Shown piece after piece: positions 33,501-44,230 of a DNA stretch of 64,000 nt. A program made the translations under genes and the position numbers. Positions within the stretch are counted from its first letter, which is position 1; every line of letters begins with the position of its first letter. The DNA is from Bromus sterilis (lineage: Eukaryota > Streptophyta > Magnoliopsida > Poales > Poaceae), in NCBI GenBank assembly GCA_950022295.1, contig OX465599.1:5022001-5086000 (forward strand), read 5' to 3'. The notes below the pieces were generated by a model, which was given only the letters and a program-made list of their open reading frames with translations, ran no database searches and was not told the origin of the DNA.

Positions 33501-36500
33501 AAGAAGGTGGAGGAGGAAGACAAAAAGGTGTGAAAGGCTCACATCAATGAGGACAATCATAGGCGAGAGAAGGCCATATGATAGATATGATGTGAGGAGT
33601 AGGGATTGCCATACAACGGATGCACATGTGAGCTAAAAGCTCTCCAAGGGAACTAGTGGGGCTGCATCTAACTTGCTTGCTCAAGAAGACCTAGAGCTCG
33701 TTTGAGGAGGCTCATCATTGGAATATACAAGCCAAGTTCTATAGTGTGAAGGGTCCCCACATAGCTATATGCATGATGATAATCTCTATGGAGTACAAGG
33801 GATAGAAGATGAAGTACTAGTGTGGATCTCTCAAAAGGAATAGTAGTATGCCCCCTTCTCTCTTTTTATTTTTCTTTTTCTCTTTTTTTTGGTGGCCTCA
33901 ATGGCTCTTTCTATTTAACTCTCATTTGTCCTCTTTGGGATCTTTTGATTTTTTCCTCTTTGGGATCTTTTCCTCACTTTAGGGGCAATACTCTATATTT
34001 TACAAGAATATAGGAGATCTTTCACACTATACAAAGGTGCTCACATAAAGAAAATGTAACTATCATGATGCAAATGTATGCCTCTGCCAGGATAGCAGGA
34101 TATGCAATGATACTAGCGTGTCATGTAGCAATGATTAGGGCAAGTCCCAACTAGCATGCGGCTCATCGATCAAGCAAGTAGCATGTGTGACATGAATATC
34201 AAGTCATGAGGAGGTGGATGTTGCATGGCAATGTATCTCGGAAAGGCTATGGAAATGCCTTGTAAGTAGGTATGGTGGGTGTTTTGAAGAAAGATATAAG
34301 GAGGCTTATGATGATAGAGTGTATCATGCCAAGGGTTTGGATGCACCGACGAAGTATGCGCCAACTCTCGAGTTGAGAAAGGGAAATGCATGGTACCGAA
34401 GAGGCTAGAAAAGGTAGGTGGGTGTAAGTGTCAACTTTCGAATACTCACATTAGTCCGAAGAACTCATGCACTTATTATCGGTAACTCTCAATCTAATCT
34501 GGAGGTTCACAAAGAGACAGGTACCCCGAGGAGGAGCGTATGAGGGTTTGATTATCCTTGCTCATCCTCGACTCATGGTACGTGAGTGTACTCTAATATT
34601 CGAACCCTCCAGAGGTTAGTGATCCATCTAGTAGCTAGAGTTCTCAACAGGGTTTTTTGGTTTTCGAAAAACACACGGATTGCCCAAAATACGACATCTA
34701 TCACTAATAGGCAAGAGCTCTTGACACCAAAAGTTCAAACATTACTCTAGTCAATACCTCAAAACTATTCCAAGTTACTACTTCAAAGAGAACAACAACT
34801 TTAACTACCTACTTTCTAGTCAAGACACAGAACTCAGTGCAATAGGCAAACTCTCTAACAAGATAAAACATGCAACCTATAGAAAGTTCAACCTAAGACA
34901 AAAGAAAAGCTCTAGAAAAAACTAAAGCACTACAGCTAAACAGACCAGCAGCTAAGAAAATAAAAAAACAAGTCACAGCTAAAAGAAATAAGCATGCAAA
35001 ACCTATGAGGAGTTCTAGTTCAAGCGTAGCGTGTTTCTCTCCCACACAAAAGAGTAAGTTGGGGTCTAACTTATTACTACAGCAAAGAAAGAAAAACAAA
35101 CCTAGAAAAGTAAAGAGCGAGACGCTCCAAGCGAAGCACATAACGCATGAAGTGATAAAAATATAGTGCAACGAGAGACAAACCGATGATTGTCGATGAA
35201 TAAGGGGATGCATCGGGGGCATCCCCAAGCTTAGGCGCTTGAGTCTCCTTGAATATTTATTGGGGGTGCACATGGGCATCCCCAAGCTTGAGCGTTTCAC
35301 ACTCCTGAATCTTCTTTCATCACTTTCCATCGCGCACTTGAAAACTCCCTTCATGCATAACTCATTGTAGGCTGATTAGAGAGGTTAGTACCCTAATAAA
35401 ATAATTTTTCTCTACTGCAAATAAAGATTTCCAGGAAGAGCTACTGTTTCTCTTGCCTTCCCAAAAAAGTTTGCAAAGAAAAAGCAAGCTTAAGGATTGC
35501 AAAACTGCGAAAAGAAAAACCGGGGCAGAAGCTGAGAAAAACAGAACAACAGAGAAAGGGGAATTTTTTCGAGGTACTTCTGCAACTCAAATCAAAAAAC
35601 TTTGAACAGACGCCTGAAAGCTAATTGTATGGAGCATTCTGTCAAAACAATTCAGATCAAAAAGATGATCTGGTGATTTATCGCGAATTTTTCCGTCAAG
35701 CAGACAGAATCTGTTTCTGGACAGCAAGCACCGACTTTTGAACTTGTTGGGGTTCGGGACAGAAAACACAAATTTTTCCTTGACCTACGATACCCAATCC
35801 CAAGACCTATGCTATGCTGATGCAAGTAACGGACAGAGATAGGTCACATACCAGTATGTAGTCCGTTAAGCGGGAAACGTTCCCGCATGAACGTGGTTGG
35901 TGTAGTCGTACCGGCAATCCCCGATGCCGCGCAGATCCACGATGACTCCTGTAGCCACCCGATCCTTGCAGACCGATGACGGGATTACGTCCCCGTCGGA
36001 ACGTTGCTGATGAAGACCTCGCGATACGGCCACGACGATGAAGTAGCACCACAAGTGTAGTGCCTCGCGGGATTATACACATACAGTATACCCGTCGTCC
36101 CTCCGGGCTCTGAACCAGTAGAGCAGCGGAAAGAAGATGGATTCGGATCCCGATTCCAGCAGCACGACGGCGTGCGTATAGTGGAGAAATCCCCAACCAA
36201 GTATAGACTCCAAACAAGGGGAGTCCACTCGAGGAAGGAGAAAGGAGGGAGAGAGAGATGAGAGAAACTTGTCTCAAATCAATTTGTATGAAGAAAAAAG
36301 GTCACCCTACCCCTCCTTATATAGGCCAAGGAGGGGTGCCACCCTCCCCTCCACTTCCGGGGTGGGACTAATCCCAAGGGGAGGGTTTTGGCGCAGCCCT
36401 AAGGGGGGTGGGCCCCCTCATGGCGCCATGGCCCATGGGGGAGGACTCCCTCTCCCCCTAATGGGCCCTATGAGGCCCATATGCCTTTTCTTCCAATTTT

Positions 36501-39500
36501 AATTATATTTAAATACATTTTAATATTTAATTCAGATAATTAAATAATAAAACATATATTAAACATTATTAAATATATTTTGAACCTTTCAAAATACCCA
36601 GAACAACTTCCGGCCTTCATCGGAACAATTTCGGTCATCACCGGAACAATTCCGGTGTTCTCTCCAATTTCTCCGGTGATCCCGAATCAATCCTTACTGC
36701 GTCGAGTACCCTTAAGTGTAACACCCTACGGTCCGGGAAACAGCAGACATGATCGAGACAATTCTCATTGATCAATGACTAATCAATTGGACCTGGTTAC
36801 AATCCTTGATAGCCCCTGCGCTTCCATCGAATGAACTTCAATCGCTGTTGGATCCGTTAACCGTGTGCCTGTTCCCTTTGTCCCATGGTACTTTGCTTGT
36901 CCGAGGTTTGATCATCGGTATCCAATATACCTAGTCCGTCCTTGTTCTCAACAAACAAGTTTACTCGTTCCCATGATATTACAACTCTGTGACCTAGTCA
37001 CATGTTTGCAAACTTTATGATGCAATATCACCGAGTGGGCCCAGAGTACCTATCCGTCACACGGATGGACAAATCCCGCTTTGATCTATTTGCATACTCA
37101 TCAACCATCTATTTCGGAATACCCAAAGTGCACCGTTATGGCCAACATATTTCAGTCAGGCGGTGGGATACAAATCAAAGTCTCCTCATAGATGACAATT
37201 ACGTATGATCATTACGGTCAAAGGATCTGGTCACTACGTTATAGTTATCGCAATGTCGAACTATGTGACTTGATCACATCGCAACACTTCTGGTGGGTGT
37301 ATGTCCATCATATCATTATCCAATGATACGACTCCATTGTCAACAGACGCCATTGTCTCATGATCAGGAAACCTTGATCATCAATCGCCCAATGGACTAG
37401 TATACTAGGGTTAACTAGGGACCTGGTTGTTTGTATACCACACCTGTATTAATGTTTCCGCTTAATACAGTTCTAGCACGGTATCAAACGTATTATGAAC
37501 TAATGGAATATGCTCGATAAAACATATTTTATTTGCCTCTAGGGCACATTCCCAACAGAACTTTCTTGCAATCTGAGGCTAAACTTGGCACAAAGCTTGA
37601 AAAATAAAGATACAATGATGGTGCTACAGTAGTAACAATCATCAAGACCACTAAGAACAGAACAAAAGCAAAAAGAAAAACCTAAATTCGTTGCGGGCTG
37701 CCTCCCGAAAGCGCTTCTTTAGAGCCATTAGCTAGGCTTAAAGATTGAGAAAGATGCTCACAAGAGAATAAGAGTTGAAGCACAAGAGAGCATCAGGAAG
37801 CAAATGTGAAACACATTTAAGCCTAACCCACTTCCTATGCCTAGGAAACTTGTAAGAAAATAAATCATGAAAGCACAAAGTAACAAGCATAGGAAGGTGG
37901 AACAAGAACAACTTTAAAACTTTCAACATGAAGAGAGGTGTTTTTGCAACATGGAAGTTTCTACAACCAAACTTTCCTCTCTCAAAGTAATTTTCAGTAG
38001 CATCATGAACAACATCAAGAATATAACTATCACATAAATCAAGTTGTTCATGTCCTACAAGCACACGTGTATTATTCTCAACACGGTTTTTAGGATGATA
38101 AGATAGATGCAACCCTTCACATTGAGCCTTGATAAGAGCAAGATTCTCCGGAGTTGGAGATTTCAAAAAGATAATAGGGAAGTCAAGTGTGGGTGCAATA
38201 GCAACAATTTCATGCTTAACATAAGGAACTATAGAAAGTTCATCTTTGTAAGCATCATCCATAGTGGCATCATGGCCAAAAGTATAGAAGGCATCAACTT
38301 CATCAAAAAGGGATATTTCAAAAGAATCCATAGGATCATAACACTCATATAAGGTAAGATTCAAAGAGTTACTCTCATTAGAAGGTAGACATGGATGGAT
38401 CCATTCTTCCTCCCTTTGTTCGTCACTCTCCTCCTCTTTTTCATCCAAGGAGCTTTCAGTTTCGGCAATTTCTTCTTCCATAGAGTCCTGCAAAACATTA
38501 GTCTCTTCCTTTGGGGGAGAGATTCTCTCAAGATAATCAATAATATAATAATTTGCATCGTAATTTTCAAAGCAATAGTTCAGTATAGCAAGACTCTCAG
38601 ATTTGTAAGGGGCATCATCAATAGTTTTAAGAAGAGAAGTAATTTCATAGGCACCCTTAAAACAACAAATTCTTCAATTTGCTCTGCATCATAAAAATCA
38701 TAATTTCCTTTAGCATAAGAAGCTAAGGTTTCATCATCATTGTACTCACATTGGAAAGCAAGGTGTTTATGCCTCATAAAGCAACAAGATTCATCCCTGC
38801 AAAAAGATATATTATATTTTGAGCACAAGTTTCTAGCTTACTCATACAACTGATGTATTTGTTTCCATAAGTGTATCCCCTCTTGAGACAAGCGGTGTTC
38901 TTTGTACCACTTTTGTTGATCCTCAGTGAATCCTCCATGCCAATAAGATCTGGTTTCAAAGAAGTTAGGCATTGGTGGCGAGCAAATAACTAGAAATACT
39001 ATTTTTGGTATTGTTGATTAGGGACACAAAAGTAAAAACTGAAAGGTAAACTAAAAAGACTAAAAAGCAAAAATAAAAGATAGTGTGCAACTCCCCTATC
39101 TTGTAGACTGGAGTCCGGCAACGGCTCCTGAGATTTGCTATTGTCGGGACTCGCCTACTTGTAGCTCCTTGAGTCCCCGGCAACGGCGCCAAAAATTTGC
39201 TTGCTTGCAGAGTTGGTCAACTCTCCTCATTGGTTACCCCAAGTGGAAGGTTGATGCAGATAGTGACAAATTTCCCTTAGCGAAGATGCTAAGGTTTAGA
39301 TTGTCTCCAGTAGGACTCAAAAAGATACACTAGGTGGTAAAGTGAACAATGGCGCCGTTCTCAACCTTAGGTTGCTAACTTCACCTGGACCTGCACACAA
39401 CAAATAACTTTGCTCCCAATGAGTACAGAGGAGTTGTCAATTCCTCCGGCCTTGTCATTTACAAAGGATCAACGCAAGAGATAAAAGGTACTAAAGAAAG

Positions 39501-41315
39501 TAAAAGCTGAAAGTAAATAGTGGGTGTGAACAATGATGTGAAGATGGACCGAGGTCCCGTGATTTTCACTAGTGATGTCTCTCTCCCAAAAGACGATAAA
39601 AGTGCTAGCGAGGTAAACAAATCAAAGTTGGGCAATTGACAGGATTATGAAGGCACCGCAATGCTAACTATGCTGCAAAGAAAGGAATGGCTCAAAAGCA
39701 ATGGGCAGTACGCCAAGGTAAGTAGACCGAAATCCATCTGCATCTACTACGAATCATCCACCTTGAGATATCTATCCAGAACATCTCGCTGGTATTAAGT
39801 TGTGAATCCCACCCAAAGTGTAAACTCAAAGCAACAGACAACTGCATTAAAAGAACTTTGCGTAAAGTAAACGATTCTTGCACCAATAGGCACAATCACC
39901 GTTGTTTTATCCCTAGTGGCAACAGCACATCCCCTAGTCTCATGTTTCTGTCACTCAAGCTAGACATCAAGGGGCTGAACCCACAATCGAGCATAACGCT
40001 CTCTCTTGGAGTTGCAAGCAAATAACTTGGCCAAAGCAAATACCGCAACGGAGAACATGCAAGAATTTACTCAAGAACAAAATATAAAAGAGAAGAACCA
40101 AATATATTACTCATCACAATCTGAACATAGTCTCATAATCCATCAGATCCCAACAAACTCAGCATAGCAACAGCAGAAATTACATAGATGCCTCGATCAT
40201 GTGAGGCAGCTCACGAGGACTCGAAAGTGGAAGCACAAAGGGGGTAGAGATTCATCACATAGCTACTGATCACGGACCCATGGTCCAAGGGGGACTACTC
40301 ACGGCATATACGGGAGGCGTCCATGGCTATGGATGGTCTCCCGGAGGGGGTTTCTCCTTCCGGCAGGGTGCCGGGGCAGCTTCTCCAAGCAGCCCTGATC
40401 TTGAAACGGCGGCGGCGGCGGAACAGAGAGGAGTTCGCGAAAAAGGGATCTGTATTAGGGGTTTCTACCCCGAGGGGTAAATATAGGCGAAGGGGGTGTC
40501 GAGGGGACCCACCAGGAAGCCAGGAGGCCTCCTGGCGCGGCCCAGGGTGGGGCTGCGCCAGGGACCCTCCTGGTCTCTGGTGGTGCCCCCCCCTTGCCTC
40601 CTTTGGTTATTCCGGAAGGTTCCTTGACGCTGATTTTTAATATAATTTTCCCGGAATTTTTTGGGCACTTTTAATGGCCGGAAAACCTGAAATACAAAAA
40701 CAGCAGAAAACAGGAACTGGCAACTGGGTGCACTGAGTTAATATGTTAGTCCAAATTGGTTCAAAAGTGTATAAAAGTTCAAGCAAAACATGGCAAAGTC
40801 ACACAAAACATGCATGGAGCAAGTAGAAATTATAGATACGTTTGGGACGTATCAGCTGGGTACTCGAGCCGCGGCGCGTTGCCGTTGTCGATGTACCGCA
40901 TGACGAAGCCGAGGTTGCGGCCCGGCGCGCTCCACCAGCGGATGCGCCCGTCGCGGTTGTTGCGGCCGCTCACCGGCGCCAGGCCGTTGTTGGAGGCGAT
41001 GACCGCGTTTCGCCGGGCGGTGAAGTACGCCTCCCAGCCCGCCGTGTTGTTGGCGGCGTTGTCGGGGTCGGCGCGCTCGGCCGCTGTCATCATGGCGCGG
41101 GCAGCGTCCACCTCCAAACGAAACCTGCTCGAGCCCACCAGCGGCACTGGCGGCACCGGCACCCCGCCGGCGGACAGTACCCGCCCGTGGGGTGGCCTGG
41201 TATCCGGCGGGCACGGGTAGCCTTCCTGCGCGAGGAGGAGGGCCTCCATCTGCGACAGGTTTCGGCTGCGGAAGCCGTTGCGGGCCAGGTTCTCGGCGAC
41301 GTTGTCGTCGGCCAT
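30579..41315 (-). CDS. Transposon-borne protein of unknown function, 422 codons, interrupted by an LTR retrotransposon
   Basis: The two parts are 41315-40855 and 31386-30579. Joined across the retroelement (counting the GCTGG duplication once) they give one open frame of exactly 423 codons including the stop, with RLEYP continuing into AMGYGAAA. The N-terminal part reads MADDNVAENLARNGF and RWWSAPGRNL, a pattern I associate with Triticeae transposon-linked hypothetical proteins. The C-terminal part has charged runs, a basic patch and ends SLDDLYAMFLYQ. A TATAAAA motif on this strand (about 41420) lies about 110 bases upstream of the ATG. No enzyme domain is recognised. The host-level function is unknown, and as it stands the gene is cut by 9.5 kb. 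Confidence 0.5.
31392..33042 (-). repeat. 3' LTR of the gypsy-type element
   Basis: 1651 bp and nearly identical to the LTR at 39202. It adjoins the polypurine tract at 33043 and the GCTGG duplication at 31387. A diverged patch lies at about 32065-32090 against 39873-39900. Confidence 0.9.
33043..33056 (-). promoter_or_regulatory. Polypurine tract of the gypsy-type element
   Basis: AAGCTTGGGGATGT on the minus strand directly precedes the 3' LTR, the site of plus-strand priming. Confidence 0.6.
35745..37557 (-). mobile_element. BARE/Angela-like Copia solo LTR, 1813 bp
   Basis: The ends TGTTGGGG and CCCAACA are inverted, and a perfect 5-bp duplication GAACT flanks it (35740-35744 and 37558-37562). 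On the minus strand it starts TGTTGGGAATGTGCCCTAG, close to the BARE-1 LTR start as I know it, and includes 'gggcccactcggtg' and a TATATAA box at about 36318. It is about the length of a BARE/WIS/Angela LTR (1.7-1.8 kb). No interior is present, so it is a solo LTR nested in the gypsy-type element. Confidence 0.88.
37738..38493 (-). CDS. ORF of unknown function inside the gypsy-type element, 251 residues
   Basis: The open frame starts MQDSMEEEIAETESSLDEKE with an acidic N-terminus, followed by ENLALIKAQCEGLHL, FGCRNFHVAKTP and a hydrophobic C-terminal stretch (LFLFHLPMLVTLCFHDLF). It occurs on the element's sense strand. Similar frames recur in Triticeae LTR elements in my recollection, but it has no gag or pol motif. 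A second short piece (MPNFFETRSYWHGGF, near 38970) lies upstream on the same strand. Confidence 0.4.
   Translation of the reverse strand: MQDSMEEEIAETESSLDEKEEESDEQREEEWIHPCLPSNESNSLNLTLYECYDPMDSFEISLFDEVDAFYTFGHDATMDDAYKDELSIVPYVKHEIVAIAPTLDFPIIFLKSPTPENLALIKAQCEGLHLSYHPKNRVENNTRVLVGHEQLDLCDSYILDVVHDATENYFERGKFGCRNFHVAKTPLFMLKVLKLFLFHLPMLVTLCFHDLFSYKFPRHRKWVRLKCVSHLLPDALLCFNSYSLVSIFLNL
39174..39191 (-). promoter_or_regulatory. Primer-binding site of the gypsy-type element
   Basis: On the minus strand it reads TGGCGCCGTTGCCGGGGA, ten bases after the 5' LTR. This is a known plant gypsy PBS pattern pairing with a tRNA 3' end; tRNA-Asp is my recollection for similar elements. Confidence 0.7.
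39202..40854 (-). repeat. 5' LTR of the gypsy-type element
   Basis: 1653 bp; on the minus strand it runs from TGATACGTCCCAAACG to CTGCAAGCA. It adjoins the GCTGG duplication on one side and the primer-binding site on the other. Confidence 0.9.
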
Positions 41316-41812
41316 GGAGGTAGAGGGAGCTCGAGGAAGAGAGAGATCGAGAAGAGGTGAGGAAGAGAGAGCTTGAGATGGGAGAATGCGCGGCGAGGGC
41401 GCCCCGGCGAGCCCTCCCTTTTATAGAGGGCGAGGAACGCGAACAGACGGCGGGCCACGCGACGGCGCGGTCGACGAACCGTTGGGTTTCTCGACGCGCT
41501 GCATTGATTCTCTGCGGCGGCGGCAGGTGCGGGGAAGCCGAGGCGGGAGGATGACGACGACGCGTGTTCACACGCCGACAGCTGGGGCGCGCGCGAAATC
41601 GCGCGCGCTTTCCTTCCGTTCGCGCGCTTTCTTTTCACCCGGCGACCCCAAGTGACCCCCAGCGCGTTGGGTTTGGGTTGGGATCGCCGGTCTCAATTTT
41701 AGCCAATCCGGCGCTATTTGGGCCCTCGGGGGCGCGGCTGGGGGATTTTTCTCCCCACGGCGCTAATTTCGCCGTCTTGGGGGCCTCTTGGGGCGCGCGG
41801 CTGGAGATGCTC

Positions 41813-43211
41813 TAACCGCATGGACCATACAGCAGGTGAGAGCCAACCATGTGATTCTCTCTCTTATATGGACGGTGCCGACACTCTAGATTCCTTGGCC
41901 CAAGCTCTTGATTGGTCGACCGCCGAATCTTATTTATTTTTTTGTCTTCTTTTAACATTTTTTATGAAAAAATGTTCCTTTTGGTCAGTCATGTGTATTT
42001 GCAAATTTGTATAAAACTTGCAGAGATTGTAGACACATGTGTTGCGAATATTAATGGCTCCTTTATAATTTTCTGATTTTTTTAAAAGGAAGCATGAAAG
42101 CGTGTTGAAATTAGTATCACCTGGTACAACAGTAAATAAGATTAGCTATAGTGGAAGTGACATAGCTAATAACATAGAGGCCATCATTTACAAACTTACA
42201 TAGACTATTAACATATGTGTGTTATTTATTTAAGTTACTCCCCACTATGAACAGTTTAAAGGTGGATACGGAAAATAATCATGAAAGCTACTCCCTCCGT
42301 CCCATAATCTTCTATCTAATATACTAAAGCCCCTAGGGGCAATAGGCATGAGAATCAATTGAGTAGTCAATTTTGACTTGGTCAAACCTCTTGGTTGTGT
42401 CTTTAAATTATTAGCCATGGAATCCAATTGAGTAGTCAAATTTGACTTGGTCAACTCCTTGCCTATATAAATTATTATTATTATTATTATTAAATATATC
42501 GCATCTTTTATTTTCTTTTAAAAGGAAGCATGAAATCGTGTTGAGATTAGTATCACTTAGTACAACAGTAAATAAGATTACCTATAGTGAAAGTAACATA
42601 GCTAATAGCATAGATGCCACATAGCTAACAAAGATGATGCTACAAGCATTTACAAACTTACATAAACTAGTAACATATGTGTGTTACTTATCTAAGTTAC
42701 TCCCCAGTATAAACATTTTAAATGTGGATACGGAAGAGAATCCTGAAAGCTAGCATTTAAACACATTAATTGTTGGATAAAAAAACACATTAATTCTATG
42801 ATGCACCTATAAGAACAGACACCACACGACTGTCTTAAATTTCATGCATGCGCTCGTGCATACTCATTTTTGTTTCTTTGTACAATACTCAGCATATTAG
42901 GTTATTAACTTTGTCTTAAGTTGAGTACTCTGTTAAGTTACATCTTGTAAAATAATACCAAAATTCACTATGTGGGAAAGCAAACAAAAAATTCGAGGGA
43001 ACACATATGAACGCCTAATCTACTACTAATGCTAATGAAGACATTATTGGTTATAAACATCTAATCTTATTTGTTACTACCTCGGATCGGGTGCATACAT
43101 GGATTATAAACACCAAAAACATATCATTGTATTCACATATGGATGAATTTTCTAAGAATATACGTTTCACCACAAAAGATAGAAGATAAGTTGGTGAGTG
43201 ACTACTAGTAT
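41813..43211 (+). repeat. Tandem unit A1, right part
   Basis: It continues 30105-30326 and matches 57626-58929 ('accgcatggaccat..caggtgagag..gccgacactc'). It contains an extra partial duplication: 42075-42289 and 42505-42755 both start 'aaaaggaagcatgaaa'. Between them sit a 'ctccctccgtcccataatcttc' MITE-like start, a ~75-bp near repeat ('aattgagtagtcaa.ttttgacttggtcaa') and an (ATT) microsatellite at 42471-42491. No gene. Confidence 0.75.
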
Positions 43212-44230
43212 ACGACTATAGTATACAGCTGGAGATGATGTAGACAAGGGAAACAATGCGAGATGGATCGGTGAGGCAGCTATATAAAGTCCCTTTGCTC
43301 TGTTCGCATTAAGTGATGAGGCCCAAATGTGGTACAGAGCGAATTCATGCCTGACAACGACCATATATAAAGTAAATTATTTGCTAATCGACGTCGTTCT
43401 TAAGTTTTAACTATATCTACCCACATGGACCATGCAAATGATAGCCAACCATTTGGGTCTCTGATATAATTGTGTCGACAGTGCAGATTCATTGCCCCCA
43501 AGCTTTCGATCAACCGATCCCCGGATGTGAATGGTGTTTTTTTTGCCTTCTTTTGACAATATTTATTGAGAAACTTTTATTTTTTGTTTCTCAGTGTGCA
43601 TTTACAAACTTGTGTATAAAAATTATATTAATTGTAGACACAAGTATGACCAACATTCATGGTTTTCTTTGAATTCTTTGATTTTTTTTAGGAAATGGAA
43701 GCATGAAAGTGTGTAGAGATTGGTATCACCTATTACAACATTAAATAAAGGCATATGCGGAGAAAGAGTTATGAAAGGAGTGTTCTACACCCAGGCTTAG
43801 ATGAGATCCGGTATGAGAAAAAATGTAATAAATAGTAACAATTAAAAAAAAACTAAAATATTTTGTGGTGCAAGATGCTCAAGTGCGTAATGTTTGTGCA
43901 AAATTTTGAAAAGTTTGGACTTTCAAGGAGCTTGTGGAAAAAATACAATTTTTGGATGTGGGAAACTTTTGAAAACAACACTATTTGCATATTATTTTGT
44001 GTTTTTTTCCACAAGCTCCACGAATCTCCAAACACCCCGTAATTTTTCACGCATCTCGCACCATAAAATATAGGTTTTTAAAAAATTCTATGCTATTTTT
44101 TTATTTTACTGTCCATAGGGTGTAGATGAGCTTAGTTCGGAATTGAAATATCGATATGAAAGCTAGCATTTAAACACGTTAATTGTATAGTGCACCTATA
44201 AGAATAGACACTACATGGTGCATGCGCTCA
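43212..44230 (+). repeat. Tandem unit A2 (partial)
   Basis: It starts again with 'gtatacagctggagatgatgtagacaaggg' and repeats 'catggaccatgcaaatgatagccaacc', so it is a second copy of unit A1 in tandem. It is interrupted by a fold-back element at about 43780-44135 and ends after 'tagcatttaaacacg..agaatagacactac'. Confidence 0.65.
43780..44135. mobile_element. Fold-back MITE-like insertion
   Basis: Long inverted arms: 'atattttgtggtgcaagatgc..gtttgg..ggagcttgtggaaaaaa' at 43858-43945 pairs with the inverted copy at 44003-44075. The outer ends 'tctacaccc' and 'gggtgtaga' also pair. It is absent from the related unit at 58200. Confidence 0.6.

Larger units (their letters stand above)
31392..40854 (-). 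mobile_element. Gypsy-type LTR retrotransposon, non-autonomous, 9.46 kb including a nested solo LTR
   Basis: Two LTRs of 1651 bp and 1653 bp (TG...CA) are flanked by a perfect 5-bp duplication GCTGG (31387-31391 and 40855-40859). A primer-binding site and a polypurine tract place it on the minus strand. The interior has no gag, protease, integrase or reverse transcriptase frame; only short ORFs of unknown function are visible, so it resembles a large retrotransposon derivative moved by another element's enzymes. The LTRs differ at roughly 50 positions by a hand count (about 3 percent), so the insertion is moderately recent. PPT-like catccccaagctt also recurs at about 35220 and 35278. Confidence 0.9.
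30327..41812 (-). mobile_element. Harbinger-like element carrying a 422-codon ORF, split by an LTR retrotransposon
   Basis: The right terminus is GGCTGGAGATGCTC followed by TAA, the known type of Harbinger end (inverse of GAGCATCTCCAGCC) with a TAA target. On the left only GCCGTTCGG of the terminus remains, so about the first ten bases were lost. The paralogous empty site is at about 57625 ('cacctaaccgcatgg'). Without the nested 9.5-kb retroelement the unit is about 2.0 kb. No transposase is visible, so it is non-autonomous. Confidence 0.6.
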
